Source of the DNA: JBFLYH01 sp964630235
Lineage (GTDB): Bacteria > Oederibacteriota > JAAXVQ01 > JAUVAV01
Length of the DNA: 64,000 nt
Reading direction: 5' to 3'
Assembly: GCA_964630235.1 (NCBI GenBank)
Contig: CAZVUO010000004.1
Coordinates: 260,132-324,131, forward strand
A program made the position numbers and the translations under genes. Below are positions 50,379 to 58,394 of this stretch, piece by piece. The notes below the pieces were generated by a model. The model was not told the origin of the DNA. It saw nothing but the letters and a program-made list of their open reading frames with translations, and made no database searches. Numbering within the stretch: position 1 is the first letter of the stretch; the number at the start of each line of letters is the position of its first letter.

Positions 50379-51569
50379 ATGGCCGGGTGGCCGGAACTCA
50401 CCGCGGAGCTGGAGCAGTTGCGCGCGAACGGCGCGTTCAGGCGCCTGCCCGCTTTCGAACGCCGCGAAGGGCCCTGGGTCTGGCTCGAAGGCCGGCGCCT
50501 GCTGAACCTCTCTTCCAATGATTACCTGGGTCTGGCGGCTGACGCACAACTGCAGCGGACCTTCCTGCGGCAGGCGGCCGAGGACCCCACGGTGGACGGC
50601 TTCGGACTGGGGGCCACGGCCTCGCGGCTGCTGGCCGGCAATCATCCGGCCTGCCGGCGTCTGGAGCAGGACCTGGCCGCCGCGTTCGGCCGCGAGTCCG
50701 CCCTGGTCACGTCCTCCGGCTACCACGCCAACTGCGGCTGGCTGGCGGCTCTCGCCGGGCCTCAGGACGCGGTCTTCTCCGACCGGCTCAACCACGCCAG
50801 CCTCTGGGACGGTCTGCGCCTGTCCGGCGCGCAGAGCCGCCGCTTCCGCCACCGCGACTACGGCCACCTGGAGACCCTGCTGGCGCGCCACCGTCCGCAG
50901 GCCCGGCGCGCGTGGATCGTTTCAGAAAGCGTGTTCAGCATGGACGGCGACCGCGCGGACCTCGACGCCCTGGTGGCGCTGAAACAACGGTGGGACGCCC
51001 GGCTGGTCTTGGACGAAGCCCACGCCTTCGGCGTGCTCGGCCCGACCGGTTTGGGCCTGGCCGAGGAACAAAAACGCATCGCGGACGTGGACCTCCTCGT
51101 CGGCACGTTCGGCAAGGCCTTGGCCGGTCTCGGCGCTTTCGTGGTGTCGGACCACACGGTCGTGGACTACCTCGTGAACAAGATGCGCACGTTCATTTTC
51201 ACCACCGCCCTGCCGCCCTTGCAGATCGCCTGGCTGGGTCATCTCTTCTCGCAACGCGCGGCCTGGAGTGTCAGGCGCGCACAGCTCGCCCGCTTGGCCG
51301 CCAGCTTGCGCCAGGCGCTCGCGGCCGAGGGCCTGCAGACCCTCGGCGACACCCAGATCGTGCCCGTGGTGCTGGGAGAGAACCACCTCGCGGTCCAGAC
51401 CGCGGCCAAGCTGCAAACCGGGGGGTTCTGGACCCTGGCCATCCGGCCTCCGACCGTGCCCGCGGGCACGGCCCGCCTGCGCCTATCCCTGACCGCATCC
51501 ATGCCGGCAGATGCCCTGGCGCCCCTGCCAGGCCTGATCCGCAGCTGCCTGGCCCGGGTCCCCGCATGA
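50379..51569 (+). CDS. bioF: 8-amino-7-oxononanoate synthase
   Basis: Condenses pimeloyl-ACP (or -CoA) with alanine; a PLP enzyme of the alpha-oxoamine synthase family, 396 residues. H116 in 'SSGYHANCG' stacks on PLP, D212 in 'VLDEAHAFGVLG' binds the ring nitrogen and K246 in 'GTFGKALAG' forms the Schiff base. It lies 3 nt after bioA and overlaps bioG by ATGA. Confidence 0.96.
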   Translation: MAGWPELTAELEQLRANGAFRRLPAFERREGPWVWLEGRRLLNLSSNDYLGLAADAQLQRTFLRQAAEDPTVDGFGLGATASRLLAGNHPACRRLEQDLAAAFGRESALVTSSGYHANCGWLAALAGPQDAVFSDRLNHASLWDGLRLSGAQSRRFRHRDYGHLETLLARHRPQARRAWIVSESVFSMDGDRADLDALVALKQRWDARLVLDEAHAFGVLGPTGLGLAEEQKRIADVDLLVGTFGKALAGLGAFVVSDHTVVDYLVNKMRTFIFTTALPPLQIAWLGHLFSQRAAWSVRRAQLARLAASLRQALAAEGLQTLGDTQIVPVVLGENHLAVQTAAKLQTGGFWTLAIRPPTVPAGTARLRLSLTASMPADALAPLPGLIRSCLARVPA

Positions 51570-52264
51570 AAGCCCAGTGGCTTCTCCAAAAAGACCGGCC
51601 AGAACTGGTCGTGTTCTTCAACGGCTGGGGCATGGACCCCAGGCCTGTGGCGCACCTGGGCAGCGACCGCTACGACGTACTGGAACTGCATGCCTATGCC
51701 TCGCGCGCACTGCCCCGGGAGGCCGCCGCGGCCTGGCCGCGTTACCAGGCCGTGCATGTCGTGGCTTGGTCGCTGGGCGTGTGGATGGCCCAGACCGTGC
51801 AGGACCAGCTGCCAGCTCATACCCGGCTGGCCCTGGCCGTAAACGGCACCCTGCAGCCAGTGCATGATCTCCACGGCATCGCGCCGCGCATTTTCCGTTC
51901 AACCCTGTCGGGCTGGTCCGCAGGCCTTCGCGAACGGTTCTATGCCAACATGTTCAATGGGGTGTTCCTATCCCAGCGCTTCCTGGCCCACGCTCCCGAG
52001 CGGACGGTTGACGACCAGCGCCAGGAACTCGAATGGCTGGCCAGCGAGATCCGGCGGCAGCGGCAGCCCGCGGCTGGCTGCCTGTTCAATGCCGCCTTGA
52101 TCAGCAAGCGCGACGTGATTTTCCTGTCCCGGAACCAGGTGCGATCCTGGGGCGGCCGCTGCCCGCACCGGATCCTGCCGAGCGGGCATTTCCCTTTCTT
52201 CGCCTGGCGGCAGTGGGAAGAACTGCTGGCCGAAGGGCGGGAAACGGCGGAATCCCATGAATAA
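51566..52264 (+). CDS. bioG: Pimeloyl-ACP methyl ester esterase, BioG type
   Basis: An alpha/beta hydrolase of the DUF452/BioG group, 232 residues. The gatekeeper esterase removes the methyl group from pimeloyl-ACP methyl ester. 'FFNGWGMD' at 17-24 forms the oxyanion region, S69 is the nucleophile in 'AWSLGVWMA', and 'SGHFPFF' near the C-terminus supplies the histidine. The start overlaps bioF (ATGA) and the end overlaps bioC by 8 nt, and this tight coupling fixes both ends. BioH and BioG are analogues; the short form and 'NGWGMD' favour BioG. Confidence 0.9.
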   Translation: MKAQWLLQKDRPELVVFFNGWGMDPRPVAHLGSDRYDVLELHAYASRALPREAAAAWPRYQAVHVVAWSLGVWMAQTVQDQLPAHTRLALAVNGTLQPVHDLHGIAPRIFRSTLSGWSAGLRERFYANMFNGVFLSQRFLAHAPERTVDDQRQELEWLASEIRRQRQPAAGCLFNAALISKRDVIFLSRNQVRSWGGRCPHRILPSGHFPFFAWRQWEELLAEGRETAESHE

Positions 52265-53018
52265 AACCCTGGTTCAGGCCCGCTTCAAGCGCGCGCTGGG
52301 TACTTACGATCAGCACGCGGGGGTGCAGGCCGGCGCGGCCGGACGCCTGCTGGAACTGGTGCGGGCCACGCTGGGACACGAATTCCCGCGCGTGCTGGAG
52401 ATCGGCTGCGGGACCGGACTGTTCACGCGGCGCCTGCTCGACGCGCTGCAGGTGCGGGACATCTACGCCAATGACCTGGTCCCGGAATGCAAAAAGTATC
52501 TGCCGAGCGGACAAACGGCGCGCCTGCACTTCCTTCCCGGTGATGCCGAGTCCATGCCCGAATGGCCGTGCGATCTGGACCTGGCGGTCTCCAACGCGGC
52601 GTTCCAGTGGTTGCACGCGCCGGGAGAAGTGATCCAGGCCCTGGCCCGCGCGCTCAAGCCGGGAGGCGGCCTGGCCATCGCGGTCTTCGGCCCTGAAAAC
52701 TGCCGCGAGTTGGCCGCCACGCTCGGCGTGGGCCTGCCGTACCGGTCTTGCCGGGAGTGGCTGTCGCTCGCGGCCGCTGATTTCGATTGCCTGGCCGCGG
52801 AGGAACATGAGACCATGCTGGTGCTCCCTGGACCGCGGGACGTGCTCCGTCACCTGCAAGGGCTGGGCGCCAACAGCCTGACGGACTGGCGCTGGCGCAA
52901 GGACACGCTGCGCGACTGGGAAGCACGCTACCGCGGCGCCTATGCCGTGGCCGGCGGGGTGCGCCTCACCCAGCAGGTGCTGCAGCTGATCTTCAAAAAA
53001 CACGGGAGGGCTTCATGA
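52257..53018 (+). CDS. bioC: Malonyl-ACP O-methyltransferase
   Basis: A SAM-dependent methyltransferase that disguises malonyl-ACP for the fatty-acid synthase; 253 residues. Motif I 'VLEIGCGTGLFTRRL' is near 46-60, 'DLAVSNAAFQWLHAPGEV' follows, and the C-terminal variable region is of normal size. It sits between bioG and bioD with overlaps of 8 and 4 nt. Confidence 0.93.
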   Translation: MNKTLVQARFKRALGTYDQHAGVQAGAAGRLLELVRATLGHEFPRVLEIGCGTGLFTRRLLDALQVRDIYANDLVPECKKYLPSGQTARLHFLPGDAESMPEWPCDLDLAVSNAAFQWLHAPGEVIQALARALKPGGGLAIAVFGPENCRELAATLGVGLPYRSCREWLSLAAADFDCLAAEEHETMLVLPGPRDVLRHLQGLGANSLTDWRWRKDTLRDWEARYRGAYAVAGGVRLTQQVLQLIFKKHGRAS

Positions 53019-53695
53019 AAACCGTCTTCATCACGGGCATTGACACCGGGGTGGGCAAGACCGTGATCACGGGCTTGCTGGCGCATTTCCTCATCAGCCA
53101 GGGACAGCGCGTGCTGACCGCCAAACTGGTCCAGACCGGCGCCGCCGGCCCGGGCGTGGCGGAAGACATCCAGGTCCACCGCCGCCTCATGGGTTCGCCC
53201 GTGCTTCCCGCGGACGAGAAAGGCTGGACCTGCCCTTATGTCCTCAAATTTCCGGCCTCGCCCCATTTGGCCGCAAGTTTGGAAAAGCGCCGCATTGACC
53301 CGGACGTTCTGGATCAATCCTGGGCCCGGCTGGCGGATCAGGCCGACTGGCTCCTGCTGGAAGGCGCGGGCGGCGTCGAAGTCCCGCTGCGGGAGGATCT
53401 GACCACCCTGGAGTACCTGGCCCAGCGCCGCTTCCCCACCCTGGTTGTCACCTGCCCCCGTCTCGGCAGCCTGAACCACACCTTCCTGACCGTGGACCGT
53501 CTCCGGTCCGAGGGGGTGCCTGTGCCAGGATTGGCTTATAATCTGGCCCTTTCAGCCGCGCAGGAAATCACCCGCGATACCCGTCTGGTTTTCCAGCGCC
53601 GGTGGCCCAGCCTGGCGATCTGGGACGTGCCGCCGTGCGATCCCACCCGGCCGCCCGAACAGCCGGCCGCCGTCCCGCCGGAGATCCTTCCGTGA
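53015..53695 (+). CDS. bioD: Dethiobiotin synthetase
   Basis: An ATP-dependent carboxylation and ring closure of DAPA; 226 residues, P-loop fold. Walker A is 'GIDTGVGKT' at 8-16, 'KLVQTGA' carries the catalytic lysine, and 'LEGAGGVEVPL' is the second family motif. Last gene of the operon; a 117-bp gap follows. Confidence 0.96.
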   Translation: MKTVFITGIDTGVGKTVITGLLAHFLISQGQRVLTAKLVQTGAAGPGVAEDIQVHRRLMGSPVLPADEKGWTCPYVLKFPASPHLAASLEKRRIDPDVLDQSWARLADQADWLLLEGAGGVEVPLREDLTTLEYLAQRRFPTLVVTCPRLGSLNHTFLTVDRLRSEGVPVPGLAYNLALSAAQEITRDTRLVFQRRWPSLAIWDVPPCDPTRPPEQPAAVPPEILP

Positions 53696-53818
53696 CCGGA
53701 CCCTGCTCGCGAAACGCAGCGGAGCCGCCGTGCTCCGGAGGATGTTCGGCTTCGCCCGCATGCCGCTTTTGTTAAAGAATACGGTTTTTTCGCCGTTACT
53801 GATAAGCAAGAGGTGCCA

Positions 53819-54835
53819 ATGACGTTTCCGCGGATTGACCAATTCGAAGGCTGCCTGGTGGGCCAGGCCGTGGGCGACGCGGTGGGATACCCGGTGGAGG
53901 GTTACCCGCCCCTGATCTGCCAGCGGTATGTCGAGGACATTCTCACCAAGGGGCTGGCCGGGGAGTGGAACCATTACCCCTATCTTTTCGGCCAGTACAG
54001 CGACGATACCCAGTTGGCGCGCGAACTCGTGCTGTCGCTGCTCCACTGCGAACACTTCGATCCCGAGGATTACGCCCAGCGCCTGGCCGGCCTGTTCAAA
54101 ACCCGCAAGATCGTCGGGCAGGGGAAAGCCACCGAGGCGGCGGCCAAGCGCCTCCTGCTCGGCTTCGCGTGGACGGATTCCGGCATCTACCCGCCCGCGG
54201 CCGGCAACGGCAGCGCCATGCGGGCCGCGCCCATCGGCTTGTTCTGCTTTGACCAGCCCGAGGAATTGCAGCGGGCCGCCTTCGACCAAGGCCGGATCAC
54301 GCACCGCGATCCGCGCTGCGCCGCCGGCGCCGTGGCCGTGGCCGGCGCCGTGGCGCTGGCCCTGTCCGGCCCGCCCCTCTCGCCTGTCCCCTTTCTCAAC
54401 CAGATCTCCCAGTGGATGGATCCCTTTGACCAGGACTTCGCCCGCGTGGTCAAACAGCTGAACAACTGGCTGCCGATGTCCCCGGACGACGCGTTTTCGG
54501 CCATTTCCACCCTGGGCGTGGACCCGGAGTACCAGGGCATCTGGCAGGGCGTCTCCCCCTTCGTGATCACCAGCGTGCTGTGGAGCTTGTTTTCCTTCCT
54601 GCGGACGCCCGAGGACTACTGGCAGACCATCTGCACCGCCATCCGGGTGGGGGGCGACGTGGACACCACCGCGGCCATGGCCGGCGCCATCAGCGGCGCG
54701 TTCCTGGGTTTGGACGCTTTGCCCCAGTACCTGGTCAAACGCGTGACCGACCAGGGCACCTGGAGCTTTGACCAGCTGCGGGGGCTGGCCCAAAAGCTGC
54801 ATGCGCTCAAGGCCCGGCTGGCCGCAACATCCTGA
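53819..54835 (+). CDS. ADP-ribosylglycohydrolase family protein
   Basis: An all-helical binuclear-metal hydrolase (DraG/ARH type), 338 residues from ATG 53819, chosen because AAGAGG lies 5 nt upstream; a GTG at 53813 overlaps that site. 'FEGCLVGQAVGDAVGYPVEG' opens the fold. The metal motifs are 'YSDDTQLA' and, near the end, 'GGDVDTTAAMAGAISGA'. 'GNGSAMRAAPIGL' is also typical. Family members remove ADP-ribose from proteins, DNA or small molecules, or cleave related glycosides. No ADP-ribosyltransferase or nitrogenase gene is nearby, so the substrate is unknown. It may be co-transcribed with the bio operon. Confidence 0.9.
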   Translation: MTFPRIDQFEGCLVGQAVGDAVGYPVEGYPPLICQRYVEDILTKGLAGEWNHYPYLFGQYSDDTQLARELVLSLLHCEHFDPEDYAQRLAGLFKTRKIVGQGKATEAAAKRLLLGFAWTDSGIYPPAAGNGSAMRAAPIGLFCFDQPEELQRAAFDQGRITHRDPRCAAGAVAVAGAVALALSGPPLSPVPFLNQISQWMDPFDQDFARVVKQLNNWLPMSPDDAFSAISTLGVDPEYQGIWQGVSPFVITSVLWSLFSFLRTPEDYWQTICTAIRVGGDVDTTAAMAGAISGAFLGLDALPQYLVKRVTDQGTWSFDQLRGLAQKLHALKARLAATS

Positions 54836-54857
54836 TCTTCACGCGGCGTCCGGAAAC

Positions 54858-54891
54858 AAAAGCGGGGCGTTCCCTGGAACGCCCCGCTTTT
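54858..54891. terminator. Bidirectional rho-independent terminator
   Basis: AAAAGCGGGGCGTTCC (54858-54873) is perfectly complementary to GGAACGCCCCGCTTTT (54876-54891). The A/T ends give T-runs on both strands between the converging ADP-ribosylglycohydrolase (+) and yqeK (-). The yqeK stop codon is at its edge. Confidence 0.92.
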
Positions 54892-55472
54892 CATTTTAAG
54901 GTTTTGGGAAGGGAAAGATGATAGCGCCGCGCCATCTGCCGCGTATAGGGATGGACGGGCAGGCCAGCGCCCGCCAGGTAGGCCATTTTTGCAGCCAGCA
55001 CGCGCCGGGCCGCCGCATCCAGGTCTTTTTCCGCCAGCCGGCGCAGGGCCGCCGCGCCGCGGTAGCGCCTGCCCGGTTCGCAGTAATCGGCCACGAAGAT
55101 CAGCTTGTCCCAGACCGTGGGCTGCCCCACGCCGGTGGAATGCACGGCAATGGCGCGTAAGACCAGGGGATCGCGGATGTCCAGCCTGCGGCGGGCAAGG
55201 TAGGCGCCAACCGGGTTGTGCCACAGCCCGGGAGTGGAACAGGTGGCGGCCGGGCAGTGACGGCCGCGGTAGCGCCGTAAAAGGGCTTGAAGTTCGGCAG
55301 GAGGCAGATCGCGCGCCAGGTCGTGCAGCCATCCGGCCAGCCAGGCGCGCTCCGGCGGGAGTCCGTGCCGCCGGGCCAGCCGGGCTGCCAGCACAGCGGT
55401 CCGGCGCGCGTGCGCGAACCGCCGGGGCGTGAGCCAGGGGCGGACGCGCCGCGCCAGGTCCGCCCTGATCAC
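54891..55472 (-). CDS. yqeK: HD-domain nucleotide hydrolase YqeK
   Basis: An HD phosphohydrolase of the YqeK family (Ap4A hydrolase to ADP in Firmicutes), 193 residues from GTG 55472. The GTG overlaps the stop of the small upstream gene as GTGA, which decides the start; a longer frame to 55697 is the wrong frame of that gene. Metal ligands: H21 in 'RFAHARR', H50-D51 in 'GWLHDLARDLP', 'LWHNPVGAYLA' and 'AIAVHSTG', with 'IFVADYCEPGR' at the end of the fold. YqeK is often encoded near nadD and rsfS, which are absent here. Confidence 0.9.
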   Translation of the reverse strand: MIRADLARRVRPWLTPRRFAHARRTAVLAARLARRHGLPPERAWLAGWLHDLARDLPPAELQALLRRYRGRHCPAATCSTPGLWHNPVGAYLARRRLDIRDPLVLRAIAVHSTGVGQPTVWDKLIFVADYCEPGRRYRGAAALRRLAEKDLDAAARRVLAAKMAYLAGAGLPVHPYTRQMARRYHLSLPKTLK

Positions 55473-55648
55473 CGCCCCAGCGCCAGCCAGGCCAGGGCGA
55501 ACAGCAGGATGGCGGCCGCGATCCAGACCGTCAGCGTCCGCAGCGCCTCCCAGGGCGTGCCCGGCAGCGCCCGCAACCGGGCGGTGTGTTCCGCAAGGTC
55601 CAGCTCCTGCTGCACATCCTTCGGTATCCGTTTCCTGCGTTTGGCCAT
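55469..55648 (-). CDS. Small single-span membrane protein (59 aa)
   Basis: 59 residues starting MAKRRKRIPKDVQQELDL: a basic N-terminus, an amphipathic stretch, and one C-terminal membrane helix (about 41-57). Three things support it: a perfect AGGAGG Shine-Dalgarno 6 nt before ATG 55648, a GTGA overlap with yqeK, and codon use like its neighbours. It lies under structured element copy 3, whose hairpin ends 12 nt before the ATG. A tail-anchored topology with the basic part in the cytoplasm is predicted. No family recognised. Confidence 0.8.
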   Translation of the reverse strand: MAKRRKRIPKDVQQELDLAEHTARLRALPGTPWEALRTLTVWIAAAILLFALAWLALGR

Positions 55649-55660
55649 GCATCCCTCCTG

Positions 55661-55765
55661 GGCGACCGAGCGCTCTTGTGCTCGGTCGCCAGAGCATTTG
55701 AGAGTCGAGAGTAGTAAGTTGACAAAAAGCTCAAATGCGATCCACTCGCGACTATCGCCTCTCGT
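55661..55765 (-). repeat. Structured intergenic element, copy 3
   Basis: A perfect 11-bp hairpin, GGCGACCGAGC (55661-55671) with GCTCGGTCGCC (55680-55690), is followed by AGAGCATT. A perfect inverted repeat pairs GCATTTGAG (55694-55702) with CTCAAATGC (55730-55738). Flanking arms GAGAGTCGAGAGTAG and ACTATCGCCTCTCGTC follow. It fills the gap between the ABC permease and the small membrane protein gene. Confidence 0.78.
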
Positions 55766-55781
55766 CTTTACGAGCCTACGA

Positions 55782-56672
55782 TCACACTTGCAATCCGGTA
55801 AAGACCACGCCGCGGACGATGTACTTCTGGAAGGCGAAATACATCAGGATCGTGGGCAGCGTGGTCAGGGTGACGACGGCCATGACGATGTTCCAGGGCT
55901 CGCCGGTTTCCACCATCTTCTGCACGCCCACCATCAGCGTGTACATTTTGGGGTCGTTCAGCACGATGAGAGGCCAGAAAAAACTGTTCCAGGTCGTGAT
56001 GAAGCCGAAAATGCCGAGCACCACCAGGATGGGGCGCGACATGGGGATCATGATCTTGCGGAAGATCATCCACTCCGAACAGCCGTCCAGGCGCCCGGCG
56101 TCAATCAGATCGGACGGCAGGCGTTCGAAGAAACTCTTCATGATCAGGATGTTGAAGGCCGAAACCACGGTCGGCAGGATCAAGCCCCAGAAGGTCGAGA
56201 TCAGGTTCACGTTCGGCACCTGCGCCGCCGGGAAACTCTTCATGACCAGATACAGGGGGATCAGCAGGCTTTCGGTCGGGATCATGAGCGTGAGCAGGAA
56301 CAGGATCAGGAGCGTCTGGCCGAAGGGCGGCTTGAGTTTCGCGAACGCGTACGCCGCCAGGGCGGAGATGAGCAGCTGTCCGAGCACCACGCCGAAGCAG
56401 TGGATCAGGGAGTTGAAAATATAGGTGGCGAAGGGCACGTGCTGCCAGGCCACGAGGTAAGAGGACCAGTCGAAATGCCCGTAGAACCAGCGCGGCGGCC
56501 AGCTGAACATGGCTTGCGCCGGCGCCAGGGAGGTGGCCACCATCCACAGGAACGGGACGACCACCAGCGCCGCCAGCAGGCAGGCGGCCAGCGTGCCGGC
56601 GGTCAGCAGCAGCCGGATGCCCCAATGCTTGCGGTCGGTCACGGACAGGAGCCCCCGGGGATAAATGACCAT
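55782..56672 (-). CDS. Sugar-type ABC transporter permease (MalG/UgpE class)
   Basis: 296 residues, six membrane helices, binding-protein-dependent permease fold. The cytoplasmic EAA loop that docks on the ATPase reads 'DAGRLDGCSEWMIFRKIMIPMSRP' over about 192-215. It ends 'YFAFQKYIVRGVVFTGLQV', as MalG-class permeases do. It follows the partner permease by 3 nt. Substrate probably an oligosaccharide or polyol, by family only. Confidence 0.92.
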   Translation of the reverse strand: MVIYPRGLLSVTDRKHWGIRLLLTAGTLAACLLAALVVVPFLWMVATSLAPAQAMFSWPPRWFYGHFDWSSYLVAWQHVPFATYIFNSLIHCFGVVLGQLLISALAAYAFAKLKPPFGQTLLILFLLTLMIPTESLLIPLYLVMKSFPAAQVPNVNLISTFWGLILPTVVSAFNILIMKSFFERLPSDLIDAGRLDGCSEWMIFRKIMIPMSRPILVVLGIFGFITTWNSFFWPLIVLNDPKMYTLMVGVQKMVETGEPWNIVMAVVTLTTLPTILMYFAFQKYIVRGVVFTGLQV

Positions 56673-56675
56673 GGC

Positions 56676-58394
56676 TCAGTTCACCTCCGGTTCCAGGCGG
56701 CGGAGCCGAAAGAGCGTGATGATCAGGAGCATGAACAGCAGGAGCATGGACAGGGCCGTGGCGTATCCGATGTCCATGTAGAAGAACGCCTGGCGGTAAA
56801 TGTACGTGGCGATGACTTCCGTGGAGTTCACCGGACCGCCGTTGGTCATGATGTAGATCTCCGTGAACAGCTGCAAGGTGTTGATCACCGTGATGATGAA
56901 CATAACCGCGATCACGGTCCTGAGCGCGGGCAGGGTGACGTGGCCCAGTTTGTCCGCCACGGTCGCCCCGTCAATCTCGGCCTCTTCGTACAGGGTTTCG
57001 TCAATGTTCGTCAGCGCCGCGGAGTAGATCAGGATCGCCCAGCCCGTGTTCTTCCAAATGTAGACCAGCGCGATCGAGATCAGCGCCAGCCGGGGATCGG
57101 TCAGCCAGCCAATATGCGGGTTAGGCAGGGAGAGGAAGGCCAGCACCGCGTTGAGCAGGCCGAAACCCTGGTCCATGATCCACTTCCAGAGGATGGAGGC
57201 CGGCACGGTGGGCATGAGAAACGGCAGGAAGAAGAGAAATTTCAACATCCCCCGCCCCAGACGCAGTTCGTGGATAAAGATCGAAAGCAGGATGGGGAGC
57301 CAGAACCCCAGCGCCAGGACCAGCACGCAGAATCCGCCCGCGTGCAGCAGGGTGCGCCAGAACATTTCATCCTGGAACGCGCGCACGTAATTGGCCGCCC
57401 CCACGAAAACCGAGACACCGGTGGGATGGTAGTCAAAGAAGGAGATCATCAGGCCCTTGAGCATGGGATACCAGGAAAAAAGCGAGAACGCCACGAAGGC
57501 CGGCAGCAGGAACCACATGGCCGCGCGCTGGTATTTGGCGATGGGCACGCGTTCCTGCCGGGGCTTGACCTCGCCGAACAAGCCGGCCAGACGGTCGGCT
57601 TTGGGCGGAGCGTAACTGATGGGTGGCGTGTATTTGGCCAGCTTGGGCTGCTTGGGTTTGCGCTGGATGCGCCCCAGTCTGGCCAGGATCCTGCGCCGTA
57701 GTAAATCCTCGCGCGCGGCCGCAGGGACCGGCGCCGCGGCCGGGACCGGCGGTTCCGCGCGCACGGCCGGAGCGGCGGCGGGCGCCTCGGCCGGCGTCGC
57801 TTCATGCGGCAGGTTCAGGAACGGTTCGAAATCAGCCGCCGCGGGGGTCCAAGCCGGCTCCTCCGGCGCGGGCGGCGGCGGAGACGCGGGCGGTTTGGCG
57901 GCCGGCGCCGCGGGCGGCGCGGCATGGGGTTCGGCCAGGAGCTCGGGCGGAATTTCCAAATTGTCCAAGCCGGGGATCTTCGCCGGAGGGGCAACAGGAG
58001 GCGCCGGTTTGCGCGGGGGTTCAGTGGTCTGGATCTCGCCCCGCGCGGGAGGGGCCGGCCGCTTGGTTCGGGCGGCGCCCGCGGCCTGCATGCGCGCCGT
58101 GCGCGGGATCAGCTCGTCCAGCGCGGATTCCCGTTCCGCGCCCGACGGTTCGGCGTCGAGCTCCTCGTCGCGGGTGAGGATGGAGTCGTCAATCTTGTCC
58201 CGGTGGAATCCGCGGCGCGGCGCCTTGGCGGACGGCGGCGCGGCCGCGGGAGCCGCGGCCGGCTCCTCGGCCACCGGCGTGATCTGCTCGTCCACCAGGG
58301 AATTCAGCAGATCGTTGATCTGGTCGTCGGTCTGGTTGGACAGCAGGCGGTCGAAAAAATCCGTGGGCAGGCGCTTGGGTCTCTGGGGAGGCAT
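56676..58394 (-). CDS. Sugar-type ABC permease (MalF/UgpA class) with 285-aa disordered N-terminus
   Basis: 572 residues, about twice the usual size. Residues 1-285 lack membrane helices and are rich in Pro, Ala and Glu. A short ordered-looking start ('RLPTDFFDRLLSNQTDDQINDLLNSL', read over 8-33) resembles a docking helix. From about 288 ('MWFLLPAFVAFSLFSWYP') it is a standard six-helix permease with an EAA loop ('YEEAEIDGATVADKLGHVTLP'). It is joined to the binding-protein gene by TAATG and to the second permease by a 3-nt gap. A fusion of a cytoplasmic linker to a permease is unusual; function unknown. Confidence 0.88.
   Translation of the reverse strand: MPPQRPKRLPTDFFDRLLSNQTDDQINDLLNSLVDEQITPVAEEPAAAPAAAPPSAKAPRRGFHRDKIDDSILTRDEELDAEPSGAERESALDELIPRTARMQAAGAARTKRPAPPARGEIQTTEPPRKPAPPVAPPAKIPGLDNLEIPPELLAEPHAAPPAAPAAKPPASPPPPAPEEPAWTPAAADFEPFLNLPHEATPAEAPAAAPAVRAEPPVPAAAPVPAAAREDLLRRRILARLGRIQRKPKQPKLAKYTPPISYAPPKADRLAGLFGEVKPRQERVPIAKYQRAAMWFLLPAFVAFSLFSWYPMLKGLMISFFDYHPTGVSVFVGAANYVRAFQDEMFWRTLLHAGGFCVLVLALGFWLPILLSIFIHELRLGRGMLKFLFFLPFLMPTVPASILWKWIMDQGFGLLNAVLAFLSLPNPHIGWLTDPRLALISIALVYIWKNTGWAILIYSAALTNIDETLYEEAEIDGATVADKLGHVTLPALRTVIAVMFIITVINTLQLFTEIYIMTNGGPVNSTEVIATYIYRQAFFYMDIGYATALSMLLLFMLLIITLFRLRRLEPEVN

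Noticed and set aside
50912..51565. Open + frame running through bioF into bioG
   Set aside because: Arg/Pro/Gly-rich out-of-frame shadow of bioF; bioG starts at ATG 51566 overlapping the bioF stop.
54891..55697. 268-residue version of yqeK
   Set aside because: The extra 75 residues are the wrong frame of the small membrane protein gene; the GTG at 55472 overlaps that gene's stop and starts the conserved fold.
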